Shown here in pieces: positions 7,910 to 13,953 of a DNA stretch of 14,595 nucleotides. The position numbers were made by a program, and so were the translations under genes. The stretch comes from DATAEU01 sp046735355. GTDB lineage: Bacteria > Actinomycetota > UBA4738 > HRBIN12. The stretch is from contig JBKPTC010000022.1 in NCBI GenBank assembly GCA_046735355.1, forward strand, positions 1 to 14,595. The letters run 5' to 3'. The stretch's first letter is position 1. Each line of letters begins with the position of its first letter. The notes beneath the pieces are model-generated. The model did not search any database and had not been told where the DNA came from. It worked only from the letters and a program-made list of their open reading frames with translations.

Positions 7910-8643
7910 TACGACTCCTCCTTCTTGCTCCGCCGCGCGGTCGTCCGCTTGGCGGTGGCCTTGGCGGTGCTCTTGGCTGTGCTCTGGGCCGTCCTCTTGG
8001 CTGGGCTCTGGGCCGTGCTCTTCGTCGCGGCCTTCGCGCCCGTCTTGGCCGACGGCTTCGCCGAACCGCGCTTGACGCTCGACGCCGACGCGCGCTTGGC
8101 GGTCGAACCGCCGGACGTGGAGGCGCGCGGCCCGCTCGAGCGGCCGGACGACGCCTCGGCGCGGCGCGGCTTCTTCGGCTCGGGCGCCGGAAGGCCGTCC
8201 CACGGCGGCACGTCGCCGAGCCGGAGGGGTTGGGGCTTCTGGGCCTGATGCGGGTGGTCCGGCCCGGGGTACACCTGGAGCTTCTTGGCCATCGCCCGTC
8301 CCAGCCGGTTCTTCGGGAGCATCCCGCGAACGGCCTTCTCGACCGCGTAGTGGGGCTTGTGCTCGAGGAGGCGCTGGTACGACGTCGCCGTGAGGCCGCC
8401 CGGATAGCCGGAGTGGCGGTAGGCGAACTTCTTCGCCTCCTTGCCGCCCGTCAGCTGGACGCCCCGGGCGTTCACCACGATGACGTGGTCGCCGGTGTCC
8501 ATGTGCGGCGCGAAGATCGGCTTGTGCTTGCCGCGCAGGATCGTGGCGACCTCCGTGGCGAGGCGGCCGAGCACCGCGCCGCTGGCGTCGATCACGTACC
8601 AGCGCCGCTGGATGTCGCGCGGCTTGGGAGCGTAGGTCCTCAT
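7909..8643 (-). CDS. rplM: 50S ribosomal protein L13 with a long Lys/Ala/Ser/Thr-rich C-terminal tail
   Basis: Early-assembly large-subunit protein. Residues 1 to about 142 are a normal L13: MRTYAPKP, RRWYVIDASGAVLGRLAT (13-30), HMDTGDHVIVVNA (47-59), YRHSGYPGGL (75-84), GMLPKNRLG (107-115) and KLQVYPGPDHPHQAQ (121-135). Standard L13 stops about there. This one runs to 244 residues. The extra ~100 residues are first Pro/Glu-rich, then a highly basic stretch of TAK/TAQS-type repeats (about 175-244) resembling histone H1 or mycobacterial HU tails. An in-frame ATG at 8679 would add 12 residues, but it lies upstream of the transcript start predicted from the -10 at 8681-8686, so 8643 is preferred. 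Its stop overlaps the rpsI GTG. Confidence 0.96.
   Translation of the reverse strand: MRTYAPKPRDIQRRWYVIDASGAVLGRLATEVATILRGKHKPIFAPHMDTGDHVIVVNARGVQLTGGKEAKKFAYRHSGYPGGLTATSYQRLLEHKPHYAVEKAVRGMLPKNRLGRAMAKKLQVYPGPDHPHQAQKPQPLRLGDVPPWDGLPAPEPKKPRRAEASSGRSSGPRASTSGGSTAKRASASSVKRGSAKPSAKTGAKAATKSTAQSPAKRTAQSTAKSTAKATAKRTTARRSKKEES
7945..8016 (-). repeat. Three 24-bp tandem repeats in the rplM tail
   Basis: Codons 210-233 of rplM fall into three consecutive 8-residue units: TAQSPAKR, TAQSTAKS, TAKATAKR. At DNA level each unit is 24 bp; the first two differ at only a few bases (both start ACGGCCCAGAGC), the third is more diverged. The pattern suggests the tail grew by slippage or unequal exchange. 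Confidence 0.75.
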
Positions 8644-8654
8644 ACGTGGAAAGC

Positions 8655-8673
8655 CCGGCCGGGAAACGGCCGG
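8655..8673 (-). promoter_or_regulatory. Hairpin in the rplM 5' leader
   Basis: A perfect 7-bp stem, CCGGCCG / CGGCCGG, with a TTTCC loop on the minus strand, lies 11 nt before the rplM ATG and directly after the transcript start expected from the promoter at 8681-8710. It would fill most of the short leader. L13 leader elements that bind L13 are known in other phyla, but whether this one is regulatory is inference. Confidence 0.5.
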
Positions 8674-8680
8674 ACGCATC

Positions 8681-8710
8681 AGGGTACCTGCGCAAACGCG
8701 CGCTCGTCAA
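8681..8710 (-). promoter_or_regulatory. Sigma-70-type promoter for rplM-rpsI
   Basis: On the minus strand a TTGACG (-35, 8705-8710) and TACCCT (-10, 8681-8686) are separated by 18 bp. The -35 matches consensus at five of six positions. Transcription would start near 8674, about 30 nt before the rplM ATG. It lies in the 153-bp gap between rplM and the divergent RTX-like gene. Confidence 0.6.
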
Positions 8711-8780
8711 AGGTGCCGAGCTCGCGAGTACGCCGGATGTGGATGGGTATTCGGCCGTGGACCTTGTTTGCCCGTTCGCC

Positions 8781-8790
8781 GGAGGAGGAG
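8781..8790 (+). promoter_or_regulatory. Strong ribosome binding site for the RTX-like gene
   Basis: GGAGGAGGAG ends 6 nt before the ATG at 8797. It decides this start over the long open frame that continues upstream through the antisense of rplM. Confidence 0.8.
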
Positions 8791-8796
8791 GACGCC

Positions 8797-9381
8797 ATGG
8801 GACGGAAAGCGCGATGGATGCTGGCGCTCGCGCTCCCGCTGCTCGCGGGCACGGTCGCCGTGCCGACGGCGGCGGTCGCGGGAACGGCGTGCACGATCAC
8901 CGGAACGTCGGGCGACGACCGACTTCGCGGAACGAGCGGCGACGACGTCATCTGCGCCCTCGGCGGCGACGACCGGATCCGAGCCGGCCGCGGCGACGAC
9001 ATCATCCGGGCGGGCCGAGGCGACGACACGCTTCTCGGCGGCGCCGGCGACGACCGTCTCGTCGGCGGTCCCGGCGGCGACTTCCTGGTTCCCGGGCGCG
9101 GCGACGACGTCTCCCTCGGCGGGGCCGCGGCCGACTTCAGCGGAGTCTCGTCGATCGGACGCGACGTCTGGAAGGGCGGAGGCGGCCGCGATCACCTCAC
9201 CGACTTCGACGGCAGGGATCGGATCTCGGGGGGTGCCGGCGGAGACACGTGTCTGGCCACGCAGGACGGAACCGGCAGGGACCGGATCCGCGGTGGCTCC
9301 GGACGCGACCGCGGCGACGGCGACGCACGCGATCGCCTGACGAGCGTCGAGGTCCAGGGAACCGTCTGCTACGCCGGTTGA
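8797..9381 (+). CDS. Secreted RTX-type (hemolysin-type) calcium-binding repeat protein
   Basis: A 194-residue exported protein. Residues 1-28 form a Sec signal peptide: basic MGRKAR, a Leu/Ala core, and a likely AVA cleavage site at 26-28. From about 36 to 108 the sequence has an exact nine-residue period, with G(D/G)D at 39, 48, 57, 66, 75, 84, 93 and 102, the RTX nonapeptide that winds into a calcium-filled beta-roll. Further looser repeats lie at 127-180. Four cysteines (32, 53, 152, 191) could give disulfides, reasonable outside the cytoplasm. The N-terminal Sec signal, rather than a type I C-terminal signal, fits a monoderm. No enzymatic domain is present, so the function is unknown; a surface or matrix role is possible. 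It is divergent from rplM and converges on the delta-60 gene. Confidence 0.9.
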   Translation: MGRKARWMLALALPLLAGTVAVPTAAVAGTACTITGTSGDDRLRGTSGDDVICALGGDDRIRAGRGDDIIRAGRGDDTLLGGAGDDRLVGGPGGDFLVPGRGDDVSLGGAAADFSGVSSIGRDVWKGGGGRDHLTDFDGRDRISGGAGGDTCLATQDGTGRDRIRGGSGRDRGDGDARDRLTSVEVQGTVCYAG

Positions 9382-9391
9382 GCTCACCGGG

Positions 9392-9428
9392 CCGCGACCC
9401 GAGCCGGACTCGTCCGCTCGGGTCGCGG
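9392..9428. terminator. Bidirectional hairpin terminator between the convergent repeat-protein genes
   Basis: A perfect 13-bp inverted repeat (CCGCGACCCGAGC at 9392-9404, complement at 9416-9428) encloses an 11-nt loop that can itself form GGA/TCC pairs. It begins 10 bp past the RTX-like stop and lies 7 bp past the delta-60 stop on the other strand, filling the convergent gap. There is no T-run, usual for high-GC actinobacterial terminators. The palindrome serves both directions. Confidence 0.8.
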
Positions 9429-9435
9429 GTCCGGC

Positions 9436-10725
9436 TTACGACGTGAGGTACCGCGCGACCGCGAACCTGGCGTCCGAAACACCGGCGGCCACGATCTTCC
9501 CCGAGCGGATGTCGACGGCCGCGGCGAGCGCCTCGGCGCCGAAGTCCGTCCGGATGCGCCCGTCGCCGTCGAAGCTCCGGTCGATCGAGCCGTCCGACAG
9601 ATAGCGTGCCAGCGCGAAGTCGCCGCGTGCGGCGCCCACCGCGACGATCCGGCCGTTCGATTGCAGCGCGACGGCGTACGCCGCCGCGGTCTGCGAGCCG
9701 AACCTCGTCTTGACCTTCCCACCGTTGCCGAACGACGGGTCGAGCGCACCGCTGGACGTGAAGCCGGCGAGCGCGAACTTGCCGAAGAAGGAATCGCCGA
9801 ACTCGTGCGGCGAATCGGTGTAGCCGGCCACGACGATCGAGGAGTCGGCGCGCACGACGACGCCCGTCGCCTCCTCTTCGCCACGGCCGAGATCGGCGCT
9901 CGCCTTTCCGTTCCCCGAGAAGGTGTCGTCGAGCGACCCGTCCGTCCGGTACCGGGCAACGTCGAAACGCCCGTTGTCGGGCACCGAGCCGCCGACGGCG
10001 ACGATCTCGCCGCCCGGCGCGATCGCCACGCCCCGCGCCTCGGCGCCGCCGCGGAACCGCGTCGTGACGCGGCCGTCGCCGCCGAACGTCGCGTCGAGCA
10101 CGCCGGTCGAGTCGAGCCGCGCGACGGCGAACGAGCCGCAGTCGCAGTCGCGGTCGCTCGAACCCGCAACGACGATCTTGCCGTCGTCCTGGAGCGCGAC
10201 CGCGAGCCCCTGGTCGAATCCGCCGTCGGAGAAGCGGAACGTCACCTTGCCGTCCCCGCCGCCGAACGTGGCGTCGAGCGTGCCGTCCGTCTCGTACCGC
10301 GCGACCGCGAACCGGCCGACGGCCCGGCCGCCCGAGGTGAGCCGCTGGATCGTTCCGACGACGACGATGGTGCCGTCGTTCTGGAGCGCGACGCCGGACG
10401 CCGAGTCCTGGTACTGCGTGAAGTTGGTCAGGACGCGGCCGTGGACGCCGAACGAGCCGTCGAGCGTTCCGTCGGCGTCGTACCGGACGAGCGCGAACCG
10501 CCCGCCCTGGCCGCCACCCCATCCGACCGCGACGACCTTGCCGTCCGGTTGCACCACCACGCCGGACGCGGCGTCGAACCCGCGGCTGACGTCGGTCAGG
10601 ACCTTGCCGTTGCGGCTGAACGTCGTGTCGAGGTCGCCCGAGGACGCCGAGGCGGCGGCCGAGGACGCGAGCAGCGCCAGCAGCGAAAGGATCGAAACGG
10701 CGGACGCTCGGAACACGCGGTGCAT
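9436..10725 (-). CDS. Secreted delta-60 repeat protein, probable seven-bladed beta-propeller
   Basis: A 429-residue exported protein with a Sec signal peptide (MHRVFR, a Leu-rich core, likely cleavage near ASA at 25-27). The mature part is seven copies of a ~57-residue delta-60 repeat (TIGR02608 type). Each is marked by G-x-(L/I)-D-x-(T/S)-F followed by a (G/D)GKV/GRV segment, a VALQ-DGKIVVAG strand pair and FAVARY. The seven marks are GDLDTTF, GTLDGSF, GTLDATF, GVLDATF, GSLDDTF, GALDPSF and GSIDRSF. The last repeat stops after FAVARYLTS, as if the first repeat's N-terminal strand closes the ring. The start at 10725 is chosen for AAGAGGGGG 5 nt upstream; an ATG at 10755 would precede the signal peptide with ten odd residues. 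Function unknown; such proteins are usually extracellular binding modules. Confidence 0.9.
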   Translation of the reverse strand: MHRVFRASAVSILSLLALLASSAAASASSGDLDTTFSRNGKVLTDVSRGFDAASGVVVQPDGKVVAVGWGGGQGGRFALVRYDADGTLDGSFGVHGRVLTNFTQYQDSASGVALQNDGTIVVVGTIQRLTSGGRAVGRFAVARYETDGTLDATFGGGDGKVTFRFSDGGFDQGLAVALQDDGKIVVAGSSDRDCDCGSFAVARLDSTGVLDATFGGDGRVTTRFRGGAEARGVAIAPGGEIVAVGGSVPDNGRFDVARYRTDGSLDDTFSGNGKASADLGRGEEEATGVVVRADSSIVVAGYTDSPHEFGDSFFGKFALAGFTSSGALDPSFGNGGKVKTRFGSQTAAAYAVALQSNGRIVAVGAARGDFALARYLSDGSIDRSFDGDGRIRTDFGAEALAAAVDIRSGKIVAAGVSDARFAVARYLTS

Positions 10726-10730
10726 GACGG

Positions 10731-10739
10731 CCCCCTCTT
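10731..10739 (-). promoter_or_regulatory. Ribosome binding site for the delta-60 gene
   Basis: AAGAGGGGG on the minus strand ends 5 nt before the ATG at 10725, which puts the signal peptide at the true N-terminus and disfavours the upstream ATG at 10755. Confidence 0.7.
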
Positions 10740-10804
10740 GTCGCAACGACGACATCCTCGCACACCGCGAACGCCGTCACGCGGACCGAACGCGGCCCAG
10801 CCGG

Positions 10805-11539
10805 TCAGCGGCCGTAGATCACGCGCTCGAGGGTGAGCCCGTGCGGCGGCGCGATCGGGCCGGCCGCGGAGCGATCGCCCGCCTCCAGTACCGAAGGCAT
10901 CGAACCGGCCGCGATGCGGCCCTCGCCGACGGCCACGAGCGTTCCGACGAGCGAGCGGACCATCTGATGCAGGAACGCGTTGGCTCGTGCGGCGATCTCG
11001 AGACGGTCGCCCTCGCGCACGACCGAGAGCCGTTCGAGGTCGCGGATCGTGTGACGGTCGTCCGGCGGTCTCCGGCAGAACGACGCGAAGTCGTGCTCGC
11101 CGATCAACAGCGATGCGGCCCGGCGCATCTCGGCCATACGCGGCTCGCACGGGTGATGCCAGACGAACCGAGCCGTGAACGGATCCGGCGAGTCGCCGAG
11201 ATCGATCCGGTAGCGGTACTCGCGCGCCGTCGCCGAGAAGCGCGCGTCGAATCCGTCCCGCGCCGCGCGGGCCGCCACGACGACGACCTCGGGCGCGAGC
11301 ATGCCGTTGACGGCGCCGCGGATCCGGTCCGGATCGGCGCCGGCCTCGAACGAGACGACCTGCCCGCGCGCGTGCACGCCGGCATCCGTTCGCCCCGCCG
11401 TGGACAGCCTCGGCACGTCGCCGAGCACCCGCGCCAGGGCGTCTTCGAGGACGCCCTGGACGGTTCGCTGCCCGCGCTGCCGTTGCCAACCGCGAAACCG
11501 CGTGCCGTCGTAGGCGATCGTCAGCCGGACGACCGGCAC
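10805..11539 (-). CDS. truA: tRNA pseudouridine(38-40) synthase
   Basis: Converts uridines 38-40 of the tRNA anticodon arm to pseudouridine. The protein has 244 residues. The catalytic aspartate is Asp52 in AGRTDAGVHA (48-57). Other TruA segments are IAYDGTRFRGWQRQ (8-21), ATAREYRYRI, GEHDFASFC, and FLHQMVRSLVGTLVAVGEG, which shapes the active-site floor. The start is GTG at 11539, 17 nt after the rplQ stop. truA closes the ribosomal cluster here, as is common in Actinobacteria and Firmicutes. No clear terminator was found in the 79 bp before the delta-60 gene. Confidence 0.97.
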   Translation of the reverse strand: MPVVRLTIAYDGTRFRGWQRQRGQRTVQGVLEDALARVLGDVPRLSTAGRTDAGVHARGQVVSFEAGADPDRIRGAVNGMLAPEVVVVAARAARDGFDARFSATAREYRYRIDLGDSPDPFTARFVWHHPCEPRMAEMRRAASLLIGEHDFASFCRRPPDDRHTIRDLERLSVVREGDRLEIAARANAFLHQMVRSLVGTLVAVGEGRIAAGSMPSVLEAGDRSAAGPIAPPHGLTLERVIYGR

Positions 11540-11556
11540 TCGCGCTGGCTCCGGCG

Positions 11557-11916
11557 CTACTCGGCGTCGACGAGCTCGATGCGTGCCATCGGCGCACCGT
11601 CGCCCTGGCGTTGTCCGAGCTTGAGGATCCGCGTGTAGCCGCCCGGACGCCCGGCGTACCGCGGGCCGATGTCGCTGAACAGCTTGTGCACGACGTCCCG
11701 GTCGGGGATGACCTTGAGGACCTCGCGCCGGGCCGCCACGTCGCCCTTCTTGGCGAACGTGATCATCTTCTCCGCGAGCGGGCGCACGGCCTTGGCCTTC
11801 GCCTCGGTCGTGTTGATGCGCTCGTTCACGAACAGCTGCGCGGCCAGGCCGTTCAGCATCAGCCGTTGGTGCGCCGGGCCGGCGCCCAGACGAGGGCCCT
11901 TCTTCGGGCGCGGCAT
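11557..11916 (-). CDS. rplQ: 50S ribosomal protein L17
   Basis: Large-subunit protein near the polypeptide exit. The protein has 119 residues. Typical segments are the N-terminal MPRPKKGPRLG and AHQRLMLNGLAAQLF, then INTTEAKAKAVRPLAEKMITFAK near 35-57, and the C-terminal GGYTRILKLGQRQGDGAPMA. A seven-base gap separates it from the rpoA stop, and its GGAG ribosome site lies at the very end of rpoA, so the two are probably co-translated. Confidence 0.98.
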   Translation of the reverse strand: MPRPKKGPRLGAGPAHQRLMLNGLAAQLFVNERINTTEAKAKAVRPLAEKMITFAKKGDVAARREVLKVIPDRDVVHKLFSDIGPRYAGRPGGYTRILKLGQRQGDGAPMARIELVDAE

Positions 11917-11923
11917 CGGGCTC

Positions 11924-12853
11924 CTACTCCTCCCGAAGGCCGAGGCCGAGCTCCTCGAGCTTGGCCTTGACCTCGTCGATGGACTTCTGCCCGAAGTTCC
12001 GGATGTCCATCAGCTCCGCCTCGGACTTCTGCACCAGGTCGCCGACGGTGTTGATGCCCTCACGCTTGAGGCAGTTGTACGACCGGACCGACAGGTTCAG
12101 CTCCTCGACGGTGATGGCGTAGTCCGACGGCTGCGACTCGTCCTCGGCGGGGCCGACCGTCACGCTCGCCGCCTCGGCCAGCTCGCCGAAGAGGTTCACC
12201 AGCTCCTGCAGGGTTCCTCCCGCCGACGCGACGGCCTCGCGCGCGCTGATCGAGCCGTCGGTCTCGACGTCGAGGATCAGTCGGTCTCGGTCCGTCATCT
12301 GCTCGACGCGGGTGTCCTCGACGGAGTAGCTGACCTTGCGGACGGGCGAGAAGATCGAGTCCACGGGGATCACGCCGATCGGATCGCGCGGCTTCTTGTT
12401 CTTGTCGGCCATCCGGTAGCCGACGCCGCGCTCGACCGTCATCTCCATCTCGAGCGAGCCGCCCTTGCCGACGGTCGCGATGTGGAGATCGGGGTTGAGG
12501 ATCTCGACGCCCGCGGGGGGCGAGATGTCGCCGGCCGTCACGTCGCCCGGCCCCTTGGCCTTGAGGTACACCGTGACCGGCTCGTCGACGTCGGATCGCA
12601 CGACGAGCTCCTTGAGGTTGAGGATGACGTCGGTGACGTCCTCCGTGACCTTGGGGATCGTGGCGAACTCGTGGAGCACGCCCTCGATCCGGACCGAGCT
12701 CACGGCCGCGCCCGGGATGCTCGACAGCAGCGTCCTGCGGAGCGAGTTGCCGATGGTGTAGCCGAAGCCCGGCTCGAGCGGCTCGATGATGAACCGCGAC
12801 CGGTTGGGAGCGACCTGCTCCTCCTGGATCTGTGGTCTTGCGACGATGAACAC
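11924..12853 (-). CDS. rpoA: DNA-directed RNA polymerase subunit alpha
   Basis: Assembles the polymerase core and, through its C-terminal domain, contacts promoter UP elements and activators. The protein has 309 residues. N-terminal domain marks are EPLEPGFGYTIGNSLRRTLL and SSIPGAAVSSVRIEGVLHEF. The C-terminal domain has LNLSVRSYNCLKREGI, matching the DNA-contact Arg/Asn/Lys set, and DIRNFGQKSIDEVKAKL. I chose GTG at 12853 because AAGGAGG (12860-12866) sits 6 nt upstream. The frame runs open to an ATG at 12880, but that would add nine residues upstream of this ribosome site. It is preceded by a 135-bp spacer where rpsD would normally lie. Confidence 0.98.
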   Translation of the reverse strand: MFIVARPQIQEEQVAPNRSRFIIEPLEPGFGYTIGNSLRRTLLSSIPGAAVSSVRIEGVLHEFATIPKVTEDVTDVILNLKELVVRSDVDEPVTVYLKAKGPGDVTAGDISPPAGVEILNPDLHIATVGKGGSLEMEMTVERGVGYRMADKNKKPRDPIGVIPVDSIFSPVRKVSYSVEDTRVEQMTDRDRLILDVETDGSISAREAVASAGGTLQELVNLFGELAEAASVTVGPAEDESQPSDYAITVEELNLSVRSYNCLKREGINTVGDLVQKSEAELMDIRNFGQKSIDEVKAKLEELGLGLREE

Positions 12854-12859
12854 TGCGTT

Positions 12860-12866
12860 CCTCCTT
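12860..12866 (-). promoter_or_regulatory. Ribosome binding site of rpoA
   Basis: AAGGAGG on the minus strand, 6 nt before the GTG at 12853, is a full Shine-Dalgarno match and fixes the rpoA start. Confidence 0.85.
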
Positions 12867-12917
12867 CGACGGGGGATCATCCACTTCTGCCCCGCCTCGT
12901 TCGCCTTGCGGGCGCCG

Positions 12918-12974
12918 CCCGGAGCACCGGGCCCGACGCCGACGAGGCTCGGTCCGCTTCGACGTGCGGACCGT
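12918..12974 (-). other. Two hairpins in the rpsK-rpoA spacer, where rpsD is usually found
   Basis: The 135-bp gap (12854-12988) carries two perfect inverted repeats. The first after rpsK is CGGTCCGC / GCGGACCG (12951-12958 with 12967-12974, 8-nt loop). The second is GCCCGG-TGCT-CCGGGC (12918-12933). No T-run follows either, and no open frame in the gap could encode S4. They could be terminators, RNA-processing sites or leftovers of a deletion. Confidence 0.55.
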
Positions 12975-12988
12975 GGTGGTGCGCGACG

Positions 12989-13381
12989 CTAGACGCGGCG
13001 CCGCTTGCGCGGCCGGCAGCCGTTGTGCGGCACCGGCGTCACGTCCTGGATCCCGGCGACCTCCAGGCCGGTGGCGGCCAGCGAGCGGATCGCCGTCTCG
13101 CGGCCGGAGCCCGGGCCCTTCACGAAGACGTCGACCTTCTGCAGGCCGTGTTCCTGCGCGCGGCGCGCGGCGGCCTCCGCGGCGAGCTGCGCGGCGAACG
13201 GCGTCGACTTCCGCGACCCCTTGAACCCGACGTTGCCGGCGCTCGCCCAGGACAGCGTGTTGCCCTGGAGGTCCGTGATCGTCACGATCGTGTTGTTGAA
13301 GGTCGACTTGATGTGGGCCTGGCCGTGGACGATGTTCTTCTTCTCCCGGCGCTTGGTCTTCTTGGCCTTGGGCTTCGCCAC
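12989..13381 (-). CDS. rpsK: 30S ribosomal protein S11
   Basis: Small-subunit platform protein near the mRNA exit. The protein has 130 residues with a basic N-terminal tail MAKPKAKKTKRREKKN and the S11 core: AHIKSTFNNTIVTITD, GNTLSWASAGNVGFKGSRKSTP, AAQLAAEAAARRAQEHGL, VDVFVKGPGSGRE, and DVTPVPHNGCRPRKRRRV at the end. The start is GTG at 13381 with a GAGGAGC ribosome site 4 nt upstream. It lies 39 bp after rpsM. Confidence 0.98.
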   Translation of the reverse strand: MAKPKAKKTKRREKKNIVHGQAHIKSTFNNTIVTITDLQGNTLSWASAGNVGFKGSRKSTPFAAQLAAEAAARRAQEHGLQKVDVFVKGPGSGRETAIRSLAATGLEVAGIQDVTPVPHNGCRPRKRRRV

Positions 13382-13405
13382 GTCAGCTCCTCGCTATTCC
13401 TGCAC

Positions 13406-13419
13406 GGACCTCCCGGTCC
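13406..13419 (-). other. Small GNRA-loop hairpin between rpsM and rpsK
   Basis: GGACC-GGGA-GGTCC on the minus strand, right after the rpsM stop, gives a 5-bp stem with a GGGA loop of the stable GNRA class. The rpsK ribosome site lies about 15 nt further on. It is too weak for a terminator, so its role, if any, is unclear. Confidence 0.3.
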
Positions 13420-13420
13420 A

Positions 13421-13801
13421 CTACTTCTTGGTCGCCTTCTTCTTGCCGGCGACCGTCTTCTTCGGTCCCTTGCGCGTCCGGGCGTTCGTGTGCGTCCGCT
13501 GTCCCCGGACCGGCAGGCTCCGGCGGTGCCGGATCCCCTGGTAGGCGCCGATCTCGATCTTCCGCTTGATGTCCTGCGCGACCTCGCGGCGCAGGTCTCC
13601 CTCGACCTTGTACGTCCGGTCGATGAACTCGCGGATCCGGCTGACCTCCTCCTCGGACAGGTCGCGCACCTTGGTGCCGCCCTCGAGGCCGGTACGGGCG
13701 ACGATCTCGTACGCCCGCGTAGGACCGATGCCGTAGATGTACCGGAGAGCGATGTCGACGCGCTTGTCGCGGGGAAGGTCGACGCCTGCGATCCGTGCCA
13801 T
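13421..13801 (-). CDS. rpsM: 30S ribosomal protein S13
   Basis: Small-subunit head protein contacting the P-site tRNA and forming a bridge to the large subunit. The protein has 126 residues beginning MARIAGVDLPRDKRV. Family segments are ALRYIYGIGPTRAYEI, VRDLSEEEVSRIREFI, GAYQGIRHRRSLPVRGQR and THTNARTRKGPKK, followed by a basic tail ending KKKATKK. I use ATG 13801 with the GGGGAG site about 9 nt upstream; the frame runs open upstream through rpmJ, which is another gene. rpmJ ends 16 nt before it. Confidence 0.98.
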   Translation of the reverse strand: MARIAGVDLPRDKRVDIALRYIYGIGPTRAYEIVARTGLEGGTKVRDLSEEEVSRIREFIDRTYKVEGDLRREVAQDIKRKIEIGAYQGIRHRRSLPVRGQRTHTNARTRKGPKKTVAGKKKATKK

Positions 13802-13817
13802 GCGATGCGCTCCCCTC

Positions 13818-13931
13818 TCAGCCCTGCCGCTGCTTGTGCCGCGGATTCGAGCAGATGACCCGAACCTGCCCACGCCGGCGGATCACCTTGCACTTGTCGC
13901 ACATCTTCTTGACCGACGGGCGGACCTTCAT
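13818..13931 (-). CDS. rpmJ: 50S ribosomal protein L36
   Basis: A 37-residue large-subunit protein. It begins MKVRPSVKKMCDKC and has the zinc-ribbon ligands Cys11, Cys14, Cys27 and His32, so this is the zinc-binding (C+) form. An AAGAGG ribosome site lies 6 nt upstream of the ATG. The gene sits in the standard infA-rpmJ-rpsM order, 22 nt after infA. Confidence 0.97.
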   Translation of the reverse strand: MKVRPSVKKMCDKCKVIRRRGQVRVICSNPRHKQRQG

Positions 13932-13953
13932 CCCGAGCCTCTTCCCCGCATCC

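Noticed and set aside
7903..8796. N-terminal extension of the RTX-like protein across the antisense of rplM
   Set aside because: The extension is low-complexity Leu/Arg/Gly, and a strong ribosome site and a signal peptide place the start at 8797.
8900..9120. The regularly spaced GGCGACGAC motif as a CRISPR-like or regulatory repeat array
   Set aside because: It is explained by codons of the nine-residue RTX repeats in frame with the gene.
9500..10640. Recurring ~170-bp similarity as a DNA repeat element
   Set aside because: It follows the protein-level delta-60 repeats and is diverged at DNA level.
10726..10800. Possible promoter for the delta-60 gene (GTGACG with GAGGAT or GGATGT)
   Set aside because: The -10 matches are poor or the spacing is wrong (15 bp), so I do not list it.
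10726..10804. Possible terminator after truA
   Set aside because: Only a weak CCGCG/CGCGG pairing with a 10-nt loop and no T-run; not distinguishable from chance at this GC content.
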